A stretch of DNA of 46,402 nucleotides from an uncultured Bacteroidia bacterium (GTDB lineage Bacteria > Bacteroidota > Bacteroidia > Bacteroidales > Prolixibacteraceae), in assembly GCA_903902325.1 (NCBI GenBank), contig CAIUUO010000182.1, positions 1 through 46,402 on the forward strand, given 5' to 3'. This document shows positions 17,519-26,137 of this stretch, in pieces. Made by a program: the position numbers and the translations under genes. Under the pieces are notes generated by a model. The model had not been told where the DNA came from. It ran no database searches and worked only from the letters and a program-made list of their open reading frames with translations. Within the stretch, counting starts at the first letter, position 1. The number at the start of each line of letters is the position of its first letter.

Positions 17519-18516
17519 AGAATCCTGAAACAAGTACATTTGAATCAAGGGCCAAACTGATGGTATCAGGCGAATACCTGGTGCTGAAAGGTGCGCTTTC
17601 AATGGCGTTGCCACTGAAATTCGGCCAAAAACTGAAGGTGATGACCCAGAAAGGAATTCCTGTTGTAAAATGGGAATCATTTAATAAAAACGAACATTGG
17701 TTCTCGGCAACCTTGCAATTACCGGATCTCAAGGTAACAGATTCCAATTTACCGCTAATTTCCGAAACACTTCGTCAAATTTTGATGGCAGCACGTGAAT
17801 TGAATCCTGAATTCCTTCAAATCGGGCAGGAATACCATATCATATCGGAAATGGATTTTGATCCAAACTGGGGAATCGGATCCGGCAGTTCCCTGATATC
17901 CAACATTGCTTATTGGGCAGAATGCGATCCGTTCCTCCTCAACAAAATAATTTTCAACGGATCGGGCTACGATATTGCCTGCGCAAGATCCTCCTCTCCG
18001 ATTATCTACAAAACGACGGAAGATAAACCTGTGTGGAGAGAAGCCAATTTTCATCCCGGTTTTCACAAACATCTCTATTTCGTGTACCTGAATCAAAAAC
18101 AAAATACGAAGAAGAGCATCCATGAGACCGATCTTTCAGCAGTTTCATCCGCCGAGATAGCGCTGATATCATCCATTACCAAAGAACTCGAAAAGGCTGA
18201 CAATCTGCAGGATTTTCAACTGTTGATGAATGAGCACGAAGAGATTATAAGCAAAATCATCTGCAAAACGCCTATTAAACCATTACTATTCAATGATTTC
18301 AACGGTTCTGCAAAATCGCTTGGTGCATGGGGAGGTGATTTTATCCTGGCAGCGTCCAGTGCTTCGGAACAATATGTAAAAAAATACTTTGCCGGGAAAA
18401 ATCTTTCAACAATTTTCCGATACGATGAGATCGTTTTGCAAAGGGAATCTACTAAAACGGCTCTATCCCGAAGCTTTAACTCTTCGGGTATCCTGCAAAT
18501 GCAGAATAGCAAATGA
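17515..18516 (+). CDS. GYDIA-family GHMP kinase, probable phosphomevalonate kinase
   Basis: The 333-residue GHMP-fold protein has the ATP loop WGIGSGSSLI and the GYDIACARSSSPIIY signature that gives this Bacteroidota kinase family its name. A C-terminal GAWGGDFILA glycine segment is also present. It overlaps both HMG-CoA reductase and diphosphomevalonate decarboxylase by four bases. Since the pathway needs a phosphomevalonate kinase and none of the usual type is present, this protein is the obvious candidate. The activity is inferred from context. Confidence 0.82.
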   Translation: MKNPETSTFESRAKLMVSGEYLVLKGALSMALPLKFGQKLKVMTQKGIPVVKWESFNKNEHWFSATLQLPDLKVTDSNLPLISETLRQILMAARELNPEFLQIGQEYHIISEMDFDPNWGIGSGSSLISNIAYWAECDPFLLNKIIFNGSGYDIACARSSSPIIYKTTEDKPVWREANFHPGFHKHLYFVYLNQKQNTKKSIHETDLSAVSSAEIALISSITKELEKADNLQDFQLLMNEHEEIISKIICKTPIKPLLFNDFNGSAKSLGAWGGDFILAASSASEQYVKKYFAGKNLSTIFRYDEIVLQRESTKTALSRSFNSSGILQMQNSK

Positions 18517-19592
18517 CAACAAAGATGAATGATCAAACAATTAAAATAGGCTGGAAAGCCCCTTCAAACATCGCCCTCGTCAAGTATTGGGGAAAAAGGG
18601 CAGGACAATTGCCGGTCAACGGATCACTCAGCATTACCCTGGAAAAATCCACCACTACGACCTTTCTCACATTTAGTCGGAAGCTAAAATCCGGTGGAGC
18701 AATTGAAATGGAGTACTTCTTTCATGGAAATAAACAGGAGAAATTCAGTGAAAAAATACTCAGCCTGTTAAACAGCCTGATTGCTGAACTGCCTTTTCTG
18801 ACAGATTTCAGGCTCGTCATCGAAAGCGAAAACAATTTTCCGCATTCGGCAGGGATTGCTTCCTCTGCTTCGTCCATGGCTGCGCTGGCGCTCTGCCTTG
18901 TAACTATGGAAGAGATTGTTACGAATGTTTACCTACCGGAAGCTGATTTTTTCAAAAGGGCCTCCACCCTGGCACGGCAAGGATCAGGCAGTGCTTGCCG
19001 TTCGGTGTACGGCGGAATCGTTAGCTGGGGGAAAATTGCCTCCATACGCACGTCGTCCGACCAATATGCCTCACCCTTTCCGGTAAACAGTGAAAGCAGG
19101 ATCAACCATCTGCGGGATACAATCCTGATTGTTAGCTCAGAAGAAAAATCACTATCCAGCAGCTCCGGACATGCTGCCATGGCTGACCATCCCTACTGGG
19201 AAGGCAGAAGGGTGCAAGCCAATGGAAATCTTGAATTGATTACTGATGCCATTCGGAATGATGATTATCAGTTACTCTCCAAAATATCTGAAAATGAAGC
19301 CCTTTCGTTGCATGCCCTGCTACTCTCCTCCTCCCCTGGTATTGTGTTGCTCAAACCGAATACCCTCCGGATTATCGAAGAAATCAGACGATTCAGGGAG
19401 GCAACAGGACTCGACCTGCTTTTTACCATCGATGCAGGGCCGAATGTCCACCTGATTTACTTTGAGGATCAGCGCGAAATGATAATGCCCTTTGTCAGCA
19501 AGACGCTCAGCCAATTCTGCGAGAACGGAACCTGGATTGACGATAAAATCGGAACCGGGCCCCGGTTATTAACCCCTAAAGTTGAATTATGA
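18513..19592 (+). CDS. mvaD: Diphosphomevalonate decarboxylase
   Basis: The 359-residue protein has the hallmarks of the family: APSNIALVKYWGKR near the N-terminus, PHSAGIASSASSMAALA (ATP loop), RQGSGSACRSVYGGIVSW, MADHPYWEGRR and TIDAGPNVHLI with the catalytic Asp. It makes IPP from diphosphomevalonate. ATGA overlaps on both sides tie it to the neighbouring kinases. Confidence 0.94.
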   Translation: MTTKMNDQTIKIGWKAPSNIALVKYWGKRAGQLPVNGSLSITLEKSTTTTFLTFSRKLKSGGAIEMEYFFHGNKQEKFSEKILSLLNSLIAELPFLTDFRLVIESENNFPHSAGIASSASSMAALALCLVTMEEIVTNVYLPEADFFKRASTLARQGSGSACRSVYGGIVSWGKIASIRTSSDQYASPFPVNSESRINHLRDTILIVSSEEKSLSSSSGHAAMADHPYWEGRRVQANGNLELITDAIRNDDYQLLSKISENEALSLHALLLSSSPGIVLLKPNTLRIIEEIRRFREATGLDLLFTIDAGPNVHLIYFEDQREMIMPFVSKTLSQFCENGTWIDDKIGTGPRLLTPKVEL

Positions 19593-20548
19593 TTGATTTC
19601 CCGGGTAAAATACTTCTTTTTGGCGAATATGGAATCCTTCTGAATTCCAAGGCATTGACCGTCCCATTTTACCGCTTTTCCGGAAGATTCAGATTCGCTG
19701 ATGCTTCAATGGGTAGATCCCTGAAAACGGAAGCCGTGTCGAGGGTTGAGTTGGGAAAATTGCTCCGTTACCTGAAATCAGGGATGGAAAATTGCAGCTT
19801 TCTGGATCTGGAAAAATTTGGGGATGACCTAAAACGTGGACTTTATTTTGACTCGTCGATCCCACATGGCTCAGGGCTGGGCAGTTCCGGTGCCTTAACG
19901 GCTGCCGTTTATGCAAGGTATGCCGGGACACTGCCCACAGACGAATTTCTGAAAACAAAAAAAAATCTGGCATTCATTGAAGCTTGTTTTCACGGAGTAA
20001 GTTCAGGTATTGATCCATTGACATCCTTCTATACTAAGCCTGTACTGCTTGAGAATGCAACGTCCAAATTCGAAATCGCAGATCTTTCCCTATTCCTCGA
20101 AAAATATTCTCTTTTTTTGATCAACACGCATCAAAAAGGCAATACAGGCGAACTGGTAAGCCATTTTATGGAAAATTGCCAGGAGCCGGTATACAGAAAA
20201 AAAATTGAGTCTGAATACCTGCCACTGATCAATCAAACCATTGAGGCCATTGTTTCGGAGGATTTTGAATCTTTTGAATCCTCTATGAAAAAATACTCAA
20301 CGTTTCAACTTTCCTGGTTTGATAGGATGGTTCCGAAATTGCTAAAAAAACACATGGATTATGGAACAAAATCATCTGATTTCTATATAAAACTATGTGG
20401 ATCCGGAGGGGGTGGGTATATGCTCGCTATTACCCGAAACAGACAAAAGGCTGAGCACTATTTCAATTCAAATCAACTGGACTTTTCCATTGTCGAAAAA
20501 AATGAAATAAACAACCAGGTTTTAATCAATAATTACGCAAATATCTGA
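19589..20548 (+). CDS. Mevalonate kinase (GHMP family)
   Basis: The 319-residue GHMP kinase opens with FPGKILLFGEYGIL and has the ATP loop PHGSGLGSSGALTAAVYARY, a GVSSGIDPLTS motif (catalytic Asp) and LCGSGGGGYMLAITR at the C-terminus. GID in motif 2 and the context favour mevalonate kinase. The alternative is that it and the GYDIA kinase swap roles. It overlaps mvaD by four bases. Confidence 0.85.
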   Translation: MIDFPGKILLFGEYGILLNSKALTVPFYRFSGRFRFADASMGRSLKTEAVSRVELGKLLRYLKSGMENCSFLDLEKFGDDLKRGLYFDSSIPHGSGLGSSGALTAAVYARYAGTLPTDEFLKTKKNLAFIEACFHGVSSGIDPLTSFYTKPVLLENATSKFEIADLSLFLEKYSLFLINTHQKGNTGELVSHFMENCQEPVYRKKIESEYLPLINQTIEAIVSEDFESFESSMKKYSTFQLSWFDRMVPKLLKKHMDYGTKSSDFYIKLCGSGGGGYMLAITRNRQKAEHYFNSNQLDFSIVEKNEINNQVLINNYANI

Positions 20549-20553
20549 ATATC

Positions 20554-21492
20554 ATGAAACAACAAAGCAAAATAGTCGTCTGGCTCAATCAAATCAGGGC
20601 CAATTTTCTGGTACTAGCAGTTCTTCTGGTGCTTATCGGCATCGCCCTGGCTTATAAATATGTGCCTGCACACCATGCCATCAGATGGTTTGATATAGGG
20701 CTGATTATCTTCGGAACAGTGGTGTCACATGCTTCCGTCAACCTGTTCAACGAATATTCGGATCACATCACAGGAATCGACAAGAATACGAACAGAACCC
20801 CTTTCAGTGGCGGGAGCGGAATGATGAATTCCGGACTGACAAAACCTGCCGAAGTATTGGCAGCGGCCATACTGACCCTTCTTATTGCCGGTTCTATTGG
20901 TATTTATTATGGAATGACGGCGCACTGGAGTCTGTTTGCAATCATGCTGACAGGCGCTTTCTCCATTGTTTTTTACACGCCATTATTGACAAAATTGATG
21001 CTTGGAGAACTCTTTTCAGGATTGACCCTCGGAACACTCGTTGTTTTGGGAACATTTATTGCCCTGACAGCAACTCCCGGTCAGCCGGTTGGCACATTAC
21101 TTCCCATAGAAGTAGTCATGGTATCCATTCCTCCGGGAATTCTGACCGCGTTGCTTCTCTTCCTGAACCAGTTTCCGGATACGGAAGCCGACCGAAAAGG
21201 CGGAAGGAAGCACCTGATCATCAAATTTGGATACAGAAATGCTTCCTACATCTATACTGCAGGTGTCATTGCCACATTTGCCATTATTTTCCTCCTTCCG
21301 ATTTTAGGAGTTTCATCCTTCTGGCTTTACCTGGGGTTGCTGCCATTGCCGATTATCTTCAAGGCAACTTCTACAACCCTTAAATTCTACAACAAGACCG
21401 AAAAACTAATTCCGGCTCTCGGAGAAAATATTGCAACCGTTTTACTTACGGATGCATTGCTTGCAGCTGCCATTTTTATCACATTATTCTGA
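20554..21492 (+). CDS. UbiA-family prenyltransferase, MenA-like
   Basis: This 312-residue polytopic protein has about eight hydrophobic segments and the two Asp-rich prenyl-diphosphate motifs: NLFNEYSDHITGID near residue 63 and NQFPDTEADRKGGRKHL near residue 208. The best guess is 1,4-dihydroxy-2-naphthoate polyprenyltransferase for menaquinone. Its position five bases after mevalonate kinase fits use of the operon's isoprenoid product. Another aromatic acceptor cannot be excluded. Confidence 0.8.
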   Translation: MKQQSKIVVWLNQIRANFLVLAVLLVLIGIALAYKYVPAHHAIRWFDIGLIIFGTVVSHASVNLFNEYSDHITGIDKNTNRTPFSGGSGMMNSGLTKPAEVLAAAILTLLIAGSIGIYYGMTAHWSLFAIMLTGAFSIVFYTPLLTKLMLGELFSGLTLGTLVVLGTFIALTATPGQPVGTLLPIEVVMVSIPPGILTALLLFLNQFPDTEADRKGGRKHLIIKFGYRNASYIYTAGVIATFAIIFLLPILGVSSFWLYLGLLPLPIIFKATSTTLKFYNKTEKLIPALGENIATVLLTDALLAAAIFITLF

Positions 21493-21498
21493 TTTCAC

Positions 21499-22353
21499 AT
21501 GACAATCGCCACCCGACGCCTTCCTTCCTGGATGAAAACTCCCCTCCCCTCTGGAAAGGAGTATATATCACTGAAGAATCTTGCGTCCGCCCAGAAATTG
21601 AATACGATATGCGTAAGCGGAAATTGTCCGAACAAGGCGGAATGCTGGGGTGCGTCCACGGCGAGTTTTATGATTTTGGGTGAAAAATGCACCCGAAACT
21701 GTCGGTTTTGCGACGTTAAGAACATGATTCCTGATCCTGTTGACATGGATGAGCCTCAACGGTTGACAGAAACAATCCGGGCACTTGGGATCAAACACTG
21801 CGTGATCACCTCGGTCACGAGGGATGACCTCGAAGACGGAGGAGCTGCTTTTTGGGCGCTGACCATCCAAACCATCAGGAAAATGAATCCAGGCGTGACC
21901 ATCGAAACCCTGATACCGGATTTCCATGCGAGGGCTGAACTAATCGGTAAAGTTGTGGATGCCGCTCCCGAGGTAATTTCCCACAACATGGAAACTGTGA
22001 GGAGGCTAACTCCAAAGGTAAGGGACATCGCCCGTTATGACAGAAGCCTGAAGGTAATTGAAATCATAGCCTCTTCAGGCATTGTACCCAAATCGGGAAT
22101 CATGGTTGGTTTGGGTGAAACTGAAGCAGAGGTTTTGGAAACCATGGATGATCTTCTCGCTGCAGGTTGCAGGGTGCTGACGATCGGACAATATCTGCAG
22201 CCTTCGCCACACCATCTGAAGATTGAGGAGTACGTACAACCCGAAATATTTATCAAATACCGTGAGGCAGCGCTTGCAAAGGGATTCAGCATGGTAGAAA
22301 GCAGTCCGCTGGTACGTTCCTCCTACCACGCAGAAAGACATATTCACGCTTAA
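21499..22353 (+). CDS. lipA: Lipoyl synthase (radical SAM)
   Basis: The 284-residue protein has both LipA cluster motifs: CVSGNCPNKAEC (CX4CX5C, auxiliary cluster) and CTRNCRFC (CX3CX2C, radical SAM cluster). It ends with the conserved RSSY. It inserts sulfur into octanoyl domains. Lipoate is needed by branched-chain 2-oxoacid dehydrogenase, the step that forms isovaleryl-CoA from leucine, which may explain its place in this operon. Confidence 0.96.
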   Translation: MTIATRRLPSWMKTPLPSGKEYISLKNLASAQKLNTICVSGNCPNKAECWGASTASFMILGEKCTRNCRFCDVKNMIPDPVDMDEPQRLTETIRALGIKHCVITSVTRDDLEDGGAAFWALTIQTIRKMNPGVTIETLIPDFHARAELIGKVVDAAPEVISHNMETVRRLTPKVRDIARYDRSLKVIEIIASSGIVPKSGIMVGLGETEAEVLETMDDLLAAGCRVLTIGQYLQPSPHHLKIEEYVQPEIFIKYREAALAKGFSMVESSPLVRSSYHAERHIHA

Positions 22354-22364
22354 AATTTCAGAAA

Positions 22365-23093
22365 ATGAATCAAAACATGCATATCGCTGCGCAACCTGTT
22401 AAGTTGCGGCACAAAAAAAATTCATACTATACCCGAATGAAGAAAATTTCACACTGTAAGCTATTGGATATTAGAAATCTGACCGAATCTACCTATGTCC
22501 TTAGAATCGAAAAAAATGATTTTGAGTTCAGGGCAGGACAGTACCTGGTTTTAAACATTCCTGGCGAAAACAATGCGCGTGAATATTCAATTTACAGTCC
22601 GGAGAATGTGCCCTATATTGATCTTCTCATCAAGGAGGTTACGGAAGGAGATGTATCCGTCAAATTGAAATCTCTGAAACCTGGTACAAAACTCGAAATT
22701 TCGGGTCCATTTGGTTTTTTTATTTTGAGGGATAACAGGAACAGCGAAAACAACCATTTCACTTTCGTGGCTACAGGCACTGGCATCTCCCCTTTCAGAA
22801 GCATGATCCTTTCGAATCCCGATCTGAAATATAACCTGATCCATGGCGTAAAATTCAACCATGAAGCCTATGAATCTGGGGATTATCCGGCTGAACGCTA
22901 TACCGTTTGCACATCGCAGGAAGAGGGAATCGGTTATTCCGGAAGGGTAACCCAATACCTGGAAGAAAAAGGGATCAGGAAAGATTCCGTTTATTATATC
23001 TGCGGGAATTCAGGAATGGTAAATGAAGTAACCGGTTACCTGGAAAAAAACGGAATCCTGCCCGAGAACATCCGGACCGAGATTTTCTTTTGA
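22365..23093 (+). CDS. FAD/NAD(P)-binding ferredoxin-reductase-like oxidoreductase
   Basis: The 242-residue FNR-superfamily protein has the FAD motif REYSIYS (near residue 70), the pyridine-nucleotide motif ATGTGISPFRSM and a C-terminal YYICGNSGMV segment. It has no fused ferredoxin or membrane part. It could recycle electrons to a ferredoxin or flavodoxin for LipA or the FMN isomerase. The partner is unknown. The start at 22365 gives an N-terminal extension of about 24 residues; an internal ATG at 22437 is an alternative. Confidence 0.85.
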   Translation: MNQNMHIAAQPVKLRHKKNSYYTRMKKISHCKLLDIRNLTESTYVLRIEKNDFEFRAGQYLVLNIPGENNAREYSIYSPENVPYIDLLIKEVTEGDVSVKLKSLKPGTKLEISGPFGFFILRDNRNSENNHFTFVATGTGISPFRSMILSNPDLKYNLIHGVKFNHEAYESGDYPAERYTVCTSQEEGIGYSGRVTQYLEEKGIRKDSVYYICGNSGMVNEVTGYLEKNGILPENIRTEIFF

Positions 23094-23105
23094 TCCACTC
23101 AGGCC

Positions 23106-23297
23106 ATGCAAACACAAATGTATTCAAAATACGAGCCCAGGGAGTGTGCACGATGTCACAAGACACATATCTGCACACTTACTATTCATTGTTCCTGTAT
23201 GGAAGCAGAGATTTCGGAGGAGACAATGGATAAGATTTCGTACCATTTCGACGACTGCCTTTGTGCGGATTGTCTGAAAGAGCTGGAAAAAAATTAA
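23106..23297 (+). CDS. Small cysteine-rich CWC-family protein
   Basis: The 63-residue protein has eight Cys in the order C14xxC17-x5-C23-x5-C29xC31-x19-C51xC53xxC56, resembling the 'cysteine-rich CWC' family, which usually carries CWC where this one has CSC. It probably binds a metal; no function is known. It begins 12 bases after the flavin reductase and is the last gene of the operon, followed by an 85-base convergent gap without a clear hairpin. Confidence 0.75.
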   Translation: MQTQMYSKYEPRECARCHKTHICTLTIHCSCMEAEISEETMDKISYHFDDCLCADCLKELEKN

Positions 23298-23382
23298 TTT
23301 CAGACATATGATGAAAAACCTGGGATGGAAGCTGTTTTAATCACCCTACGCAGAAATATATCATTGTCAGCTTAGATACATT

Positions 23383-25689
23383 CTATCTGCCGCTCATAAA
23401 ATTATTATACATCTCCATTACCTGCCGGTCGTTCGGAAATTTGGATTTTAATTGTTCGATGTAAATGGCTGCTTTGGATTTGTTGTGATGGTTCACGTGA
23501 AAAGCGAACAAGGCATAGAGCAGGTCGAAATTACCGGGATCCTGACCGAGCCCCTTCTCCAGGGTTGCTTGGCATTTTTCGTTCTGACCGCTCATCTGAT
23601 AAAGCAAACCAAGATTGTATAAAATCCGGGGATTGCCGGCGCCTTTCACCATAGCGGTTTCAAGCAGGGCAATCGCCTCGGGATATTTTTTCTGTTCGCC
23701 ATACAATAAGGCAAGATAGTAGTATCCGTCTGAAACCTCGGGATGGTTCTTAACCAGGTCCCTGAATAGTTCTGTGGCACGGTCAAGTTTACCCTCATTG
23801 TAATAGATCATGGCCAGGTTGGTTTTGGCCGGATAAAAAAGGTTGTCTGCCGCGATAGCCTCCCTGAAATTCAGCTCTGCCTGTGCAAAGTCTTTCAATT
23901 TGAAATAGTAGTTGCCAAGATTGTATCTTCCGGTAGGAAAATCAGCAACATATTCAAGCGATTTCCTGTATTCCCCGAGTGCAATTTGGAATGCCTTGTA
24001 TTGTATTTCGTCGAAAAACTGCCTCTTGCAGGTAGCAAGCCTGTTGGCAGCCTCAATACGTACGGATTTTATGGGATCGCTGATTAATGGAATCAACGCA
24101 CTGAACAACCCGGATGAATCGGCATCCGAATAATTCTCAACCGCAGCATGCCGCAGCAAAGGAGAAGGATCGTTCAATGCCCTTCTAACCGCATTCTGTG
24201 CACCGGGGTTCTGATAAGCCGACAAGTATCCAATGGCGGTTGACCTGATTATTTCGGGATAAAGGTTGCTGCCGATCATCCTGATCAATCCTGAATCGAC
24301 TCCGGCTTTGCCGGCATTCGCATCTGCGAAAATAGTGCCCCAATGCGGCTTCTTCCTATCCCCATACCATTTATTTACTGCCAGAAGAGCCCAATCATTT
24401 GTTTTATCGTCGTGACAGTTGGTGCAGGCATTCGGGGTACCCAGTTTTACTGATAAGTCGGGTCGCGGAATTCGGAGACTGTGGTCGAACCTTTTGTCAA
24501 CCCCCATGTAATAGCGGCCTGGCATATGGCAATCCCGGCAGAGTGAGCCATCTCCCGGACCAACTCTTTCTCCGCGTTTATTGACAAAGGAGGTACCCGC
24601 TTCTTCTTTGTATTTATGAAAATGATGTTTGTAGGTATCGTAATTGCCGGCAATGTGACAACGGGTACAGAGTGCGTTCCCCTCAAATCTCCTTTTCAGG
24701 CTGTGCGGATCATGACAATCACCGCACCGGACATCCTTCGTGTACATTTTACTCTGGGTAAACGAGCCATATTCATAATCCTCATCCTTGATCTGCCCGT
24801 CAACATAGTAAATCGGAGTTACTGGCAACTGGGGATTGGCATAATTCAGGAATTCGCCGTGACTGTGATCATAATCCCCGAGTGAACCCCGACGTGCGTG
24901 ACATATGGCACACGATTCGACATACTGGTGCGAGCTGATTTTGCTGGTTTTTACAATAAGTCCAGAATTATTGTCCTGTGGCCTTTGATTTTCAGGCAAT
25001 TTGGCCCATTCATTATGCAGTGAACCCGGCCCATGGCATGCCTCGCAATTGATGCTGATATCGCTCCAGGTGGTGTTGTAGGTTTTATTATTCAAATCGT
25101 AGTTTTTCTTCAGGTTGGTTGAATGACATTCCGCACACATGCTGTTCCAGTTCTGTGCCTGGTTTGTCCAGTAAAGCCAGTTGTCGGGTGCAAGGTCTTC
25201 CGGCTTGTAAATCATTCCGGCCATGTTGAACCATTTTTTGGTCAGGGCATTCCAGGCAATAGGCAAACACTGGAATTTTCCATTTTCAAAAGGAACCAGA
25301 TATTGTTGCAAGGGTCGGACACCAAAAGTGTAGGAAATCATCATCTCCTTCCTGATGCCACCAACTCCTTCGGTCTCCACAAAGTATTTTCCTTCACGCT
25401 TGTAAAATCTGGCAGTTTTTCCGTTGGCAGAGAATATCGCATTGTTGAAATCACCAACCACGGAGGAATCCGATGCAATAGCCATGGCGTTGCTGTGGTC
25501 GGATCCCTTCCACAAACCATACTCTTTCTGGTGACATTCAATACAGGATTTACCACCGGCAAAAACAGCAATTTTCTCAGGTACAATTCCAGAATTTCTT
25601 TTCAGAATCAGTGAAAGAAGAATGGCTAGCACGATAACGAAGGAGGCAGCAAGTCCTGCAATTTTCCGGTTTTGGTGGTTCATGGTCAT
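23383..25689 (-). CDS. Octaheme cytochrome c with C-terminal TPR domain
   Basis: The 768-residue protein starts with a signal/anchor segment (about residues 9-28) and has eight CXXCH sites: CIECH, CAECH, CEACH, CAICH, CGDCH, CTRCH, CRDCH and CTNCH, all in the first ~430 residues. A HEAT-like stretch (SPLLRHAAVENYSD, DPIKSVRIEAANRLA) follows, then about five TPR units with YNLG, TNLAMIYY, YYYLALLYGE and YNLGLLYQMSG. Periplasmic redox protein with a protein-binding tail. The partner and redox substrate are unknown; some octaheme relatives are nitrite, hydroxylamine or tetrathionate enzymes. It stands alone on the minus strand. Confidence 0.88.
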   Translation of the reverse strand: MTMNHQNRKIAGLAASFVIVLAILLSLILKRNSGIVPEKIAVFAGGKSCIECHQKEYGLWKGSDHSNAMAIASDSSVVGDFNNAIFSANGKTARFYKREGKYFVETEGVGGIRKEMMISYTFGVRPLQQYLVPFENGKFQCLPIAWNALTKKWFNMAGMIYKPEDLAPDNWLYWTNQAQNWNSMCAECHSTNLKKNYDLNNKTYNTTWSDISINCEACHGPGSLHNEWAKLPENQRPQDNNSGLIVKTSKISSHQYVESCAICHARRGSLGDYDHSHGEFLNYANPQLPVTPIYYVDGQIKDEDYEYGSFTQSKMYTKDVRCGDCHDPHSLKRRFEGNALCTRCHIAGNYDTYKHHFHKYKEEAGTSFVNKRGERVGPGDGSLCRDCHMPGRYYMGVDKRFDHSLRIPRPDLSVKLGTPNACTNCHDDKTNDWALLAVNKWYGDRKKPHWGTIFADANAGKAGVDSGLIRMIGSNLYPEIIRSTAIGYLSAYQNPGAQNAVRRALNDPSPLLRHAAVENYSDADSSGLFSALIPLISDPIKSVRIEAANRLATCKRQFFDEIQYKAFQIALGEYRKSLEYVADFPTGRYNLGNYYFKLKDFAQAELNFREAIAADNLFYPAKTNLAMIYYNEGKLDRATELFRDLVKNHPEVSDGYYYLALLYGEQKKYPEAIALLETAMVKGAGNPRILYNLGLLYQMSGQNEKCQATLEKGLGQDPGNFDLLYALFAFHVNHHNKSKAAIYIEQLKSKFPNDRQVMEMYNNFMSGR

Positions 25690-26137
25690 TCTGCGTATTG
25701 AAGTTGATCCTTTCGGAAAGAATTCCTTTCCATCAGTTTGCCGATATCCACTTTCAGCATGCCATATTCGGATTACAACGGATTTTGATCAATTGCTCCA
25801 AAGGCAAACGGTTCAAGATTCTCCAGCAAGGCTGTTATTCGATCGTATTGATAAAAGTAGATATATATTCATAAACACCTGGTACCAGGGAAGCCGAAAC
25901 CTCTCAATATCCTTTAAATAGTAACATTCTAAATAACAGGCAACATTATCTCTAATCCTTAAATACCATTCCCAATTTTAAAAGCCGGCCTTGAAAATGA
26001 ACCTCTTTCTCCAAGCCAAAATCATGTTATTGCGATAGTTTTTCAACAAATAGATATTCCCGTAAAAAAATCAGGAATTAACGGTTTTTGTCATTGTATT
26101 TAAATATCAAATCAATACATTTATTGCCGGGTTTCTA
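25690..26137. other. Divergent intergenic region between octaheme-TPR gene and TonB receptor gene
   Basis: These 448 bases must hold promoters for both divergent genes. I see a TTGATCAA palindrome near 25786 but no TTGAY-N4-GTCAA box, and no convincing ORF or RNA. Short ORFs crossing into the cytochrome gene are antisense shadows. Confidence 0.45.

Noticed and set aside
25622-25921. Plus-strand ORF of 99 codons between the octaheme-TPR gene and the TonB receptor
   Set aside because: It starts inside the minus-strand cytochrome gene and has no signal, domain or ribosome site; likely chance.
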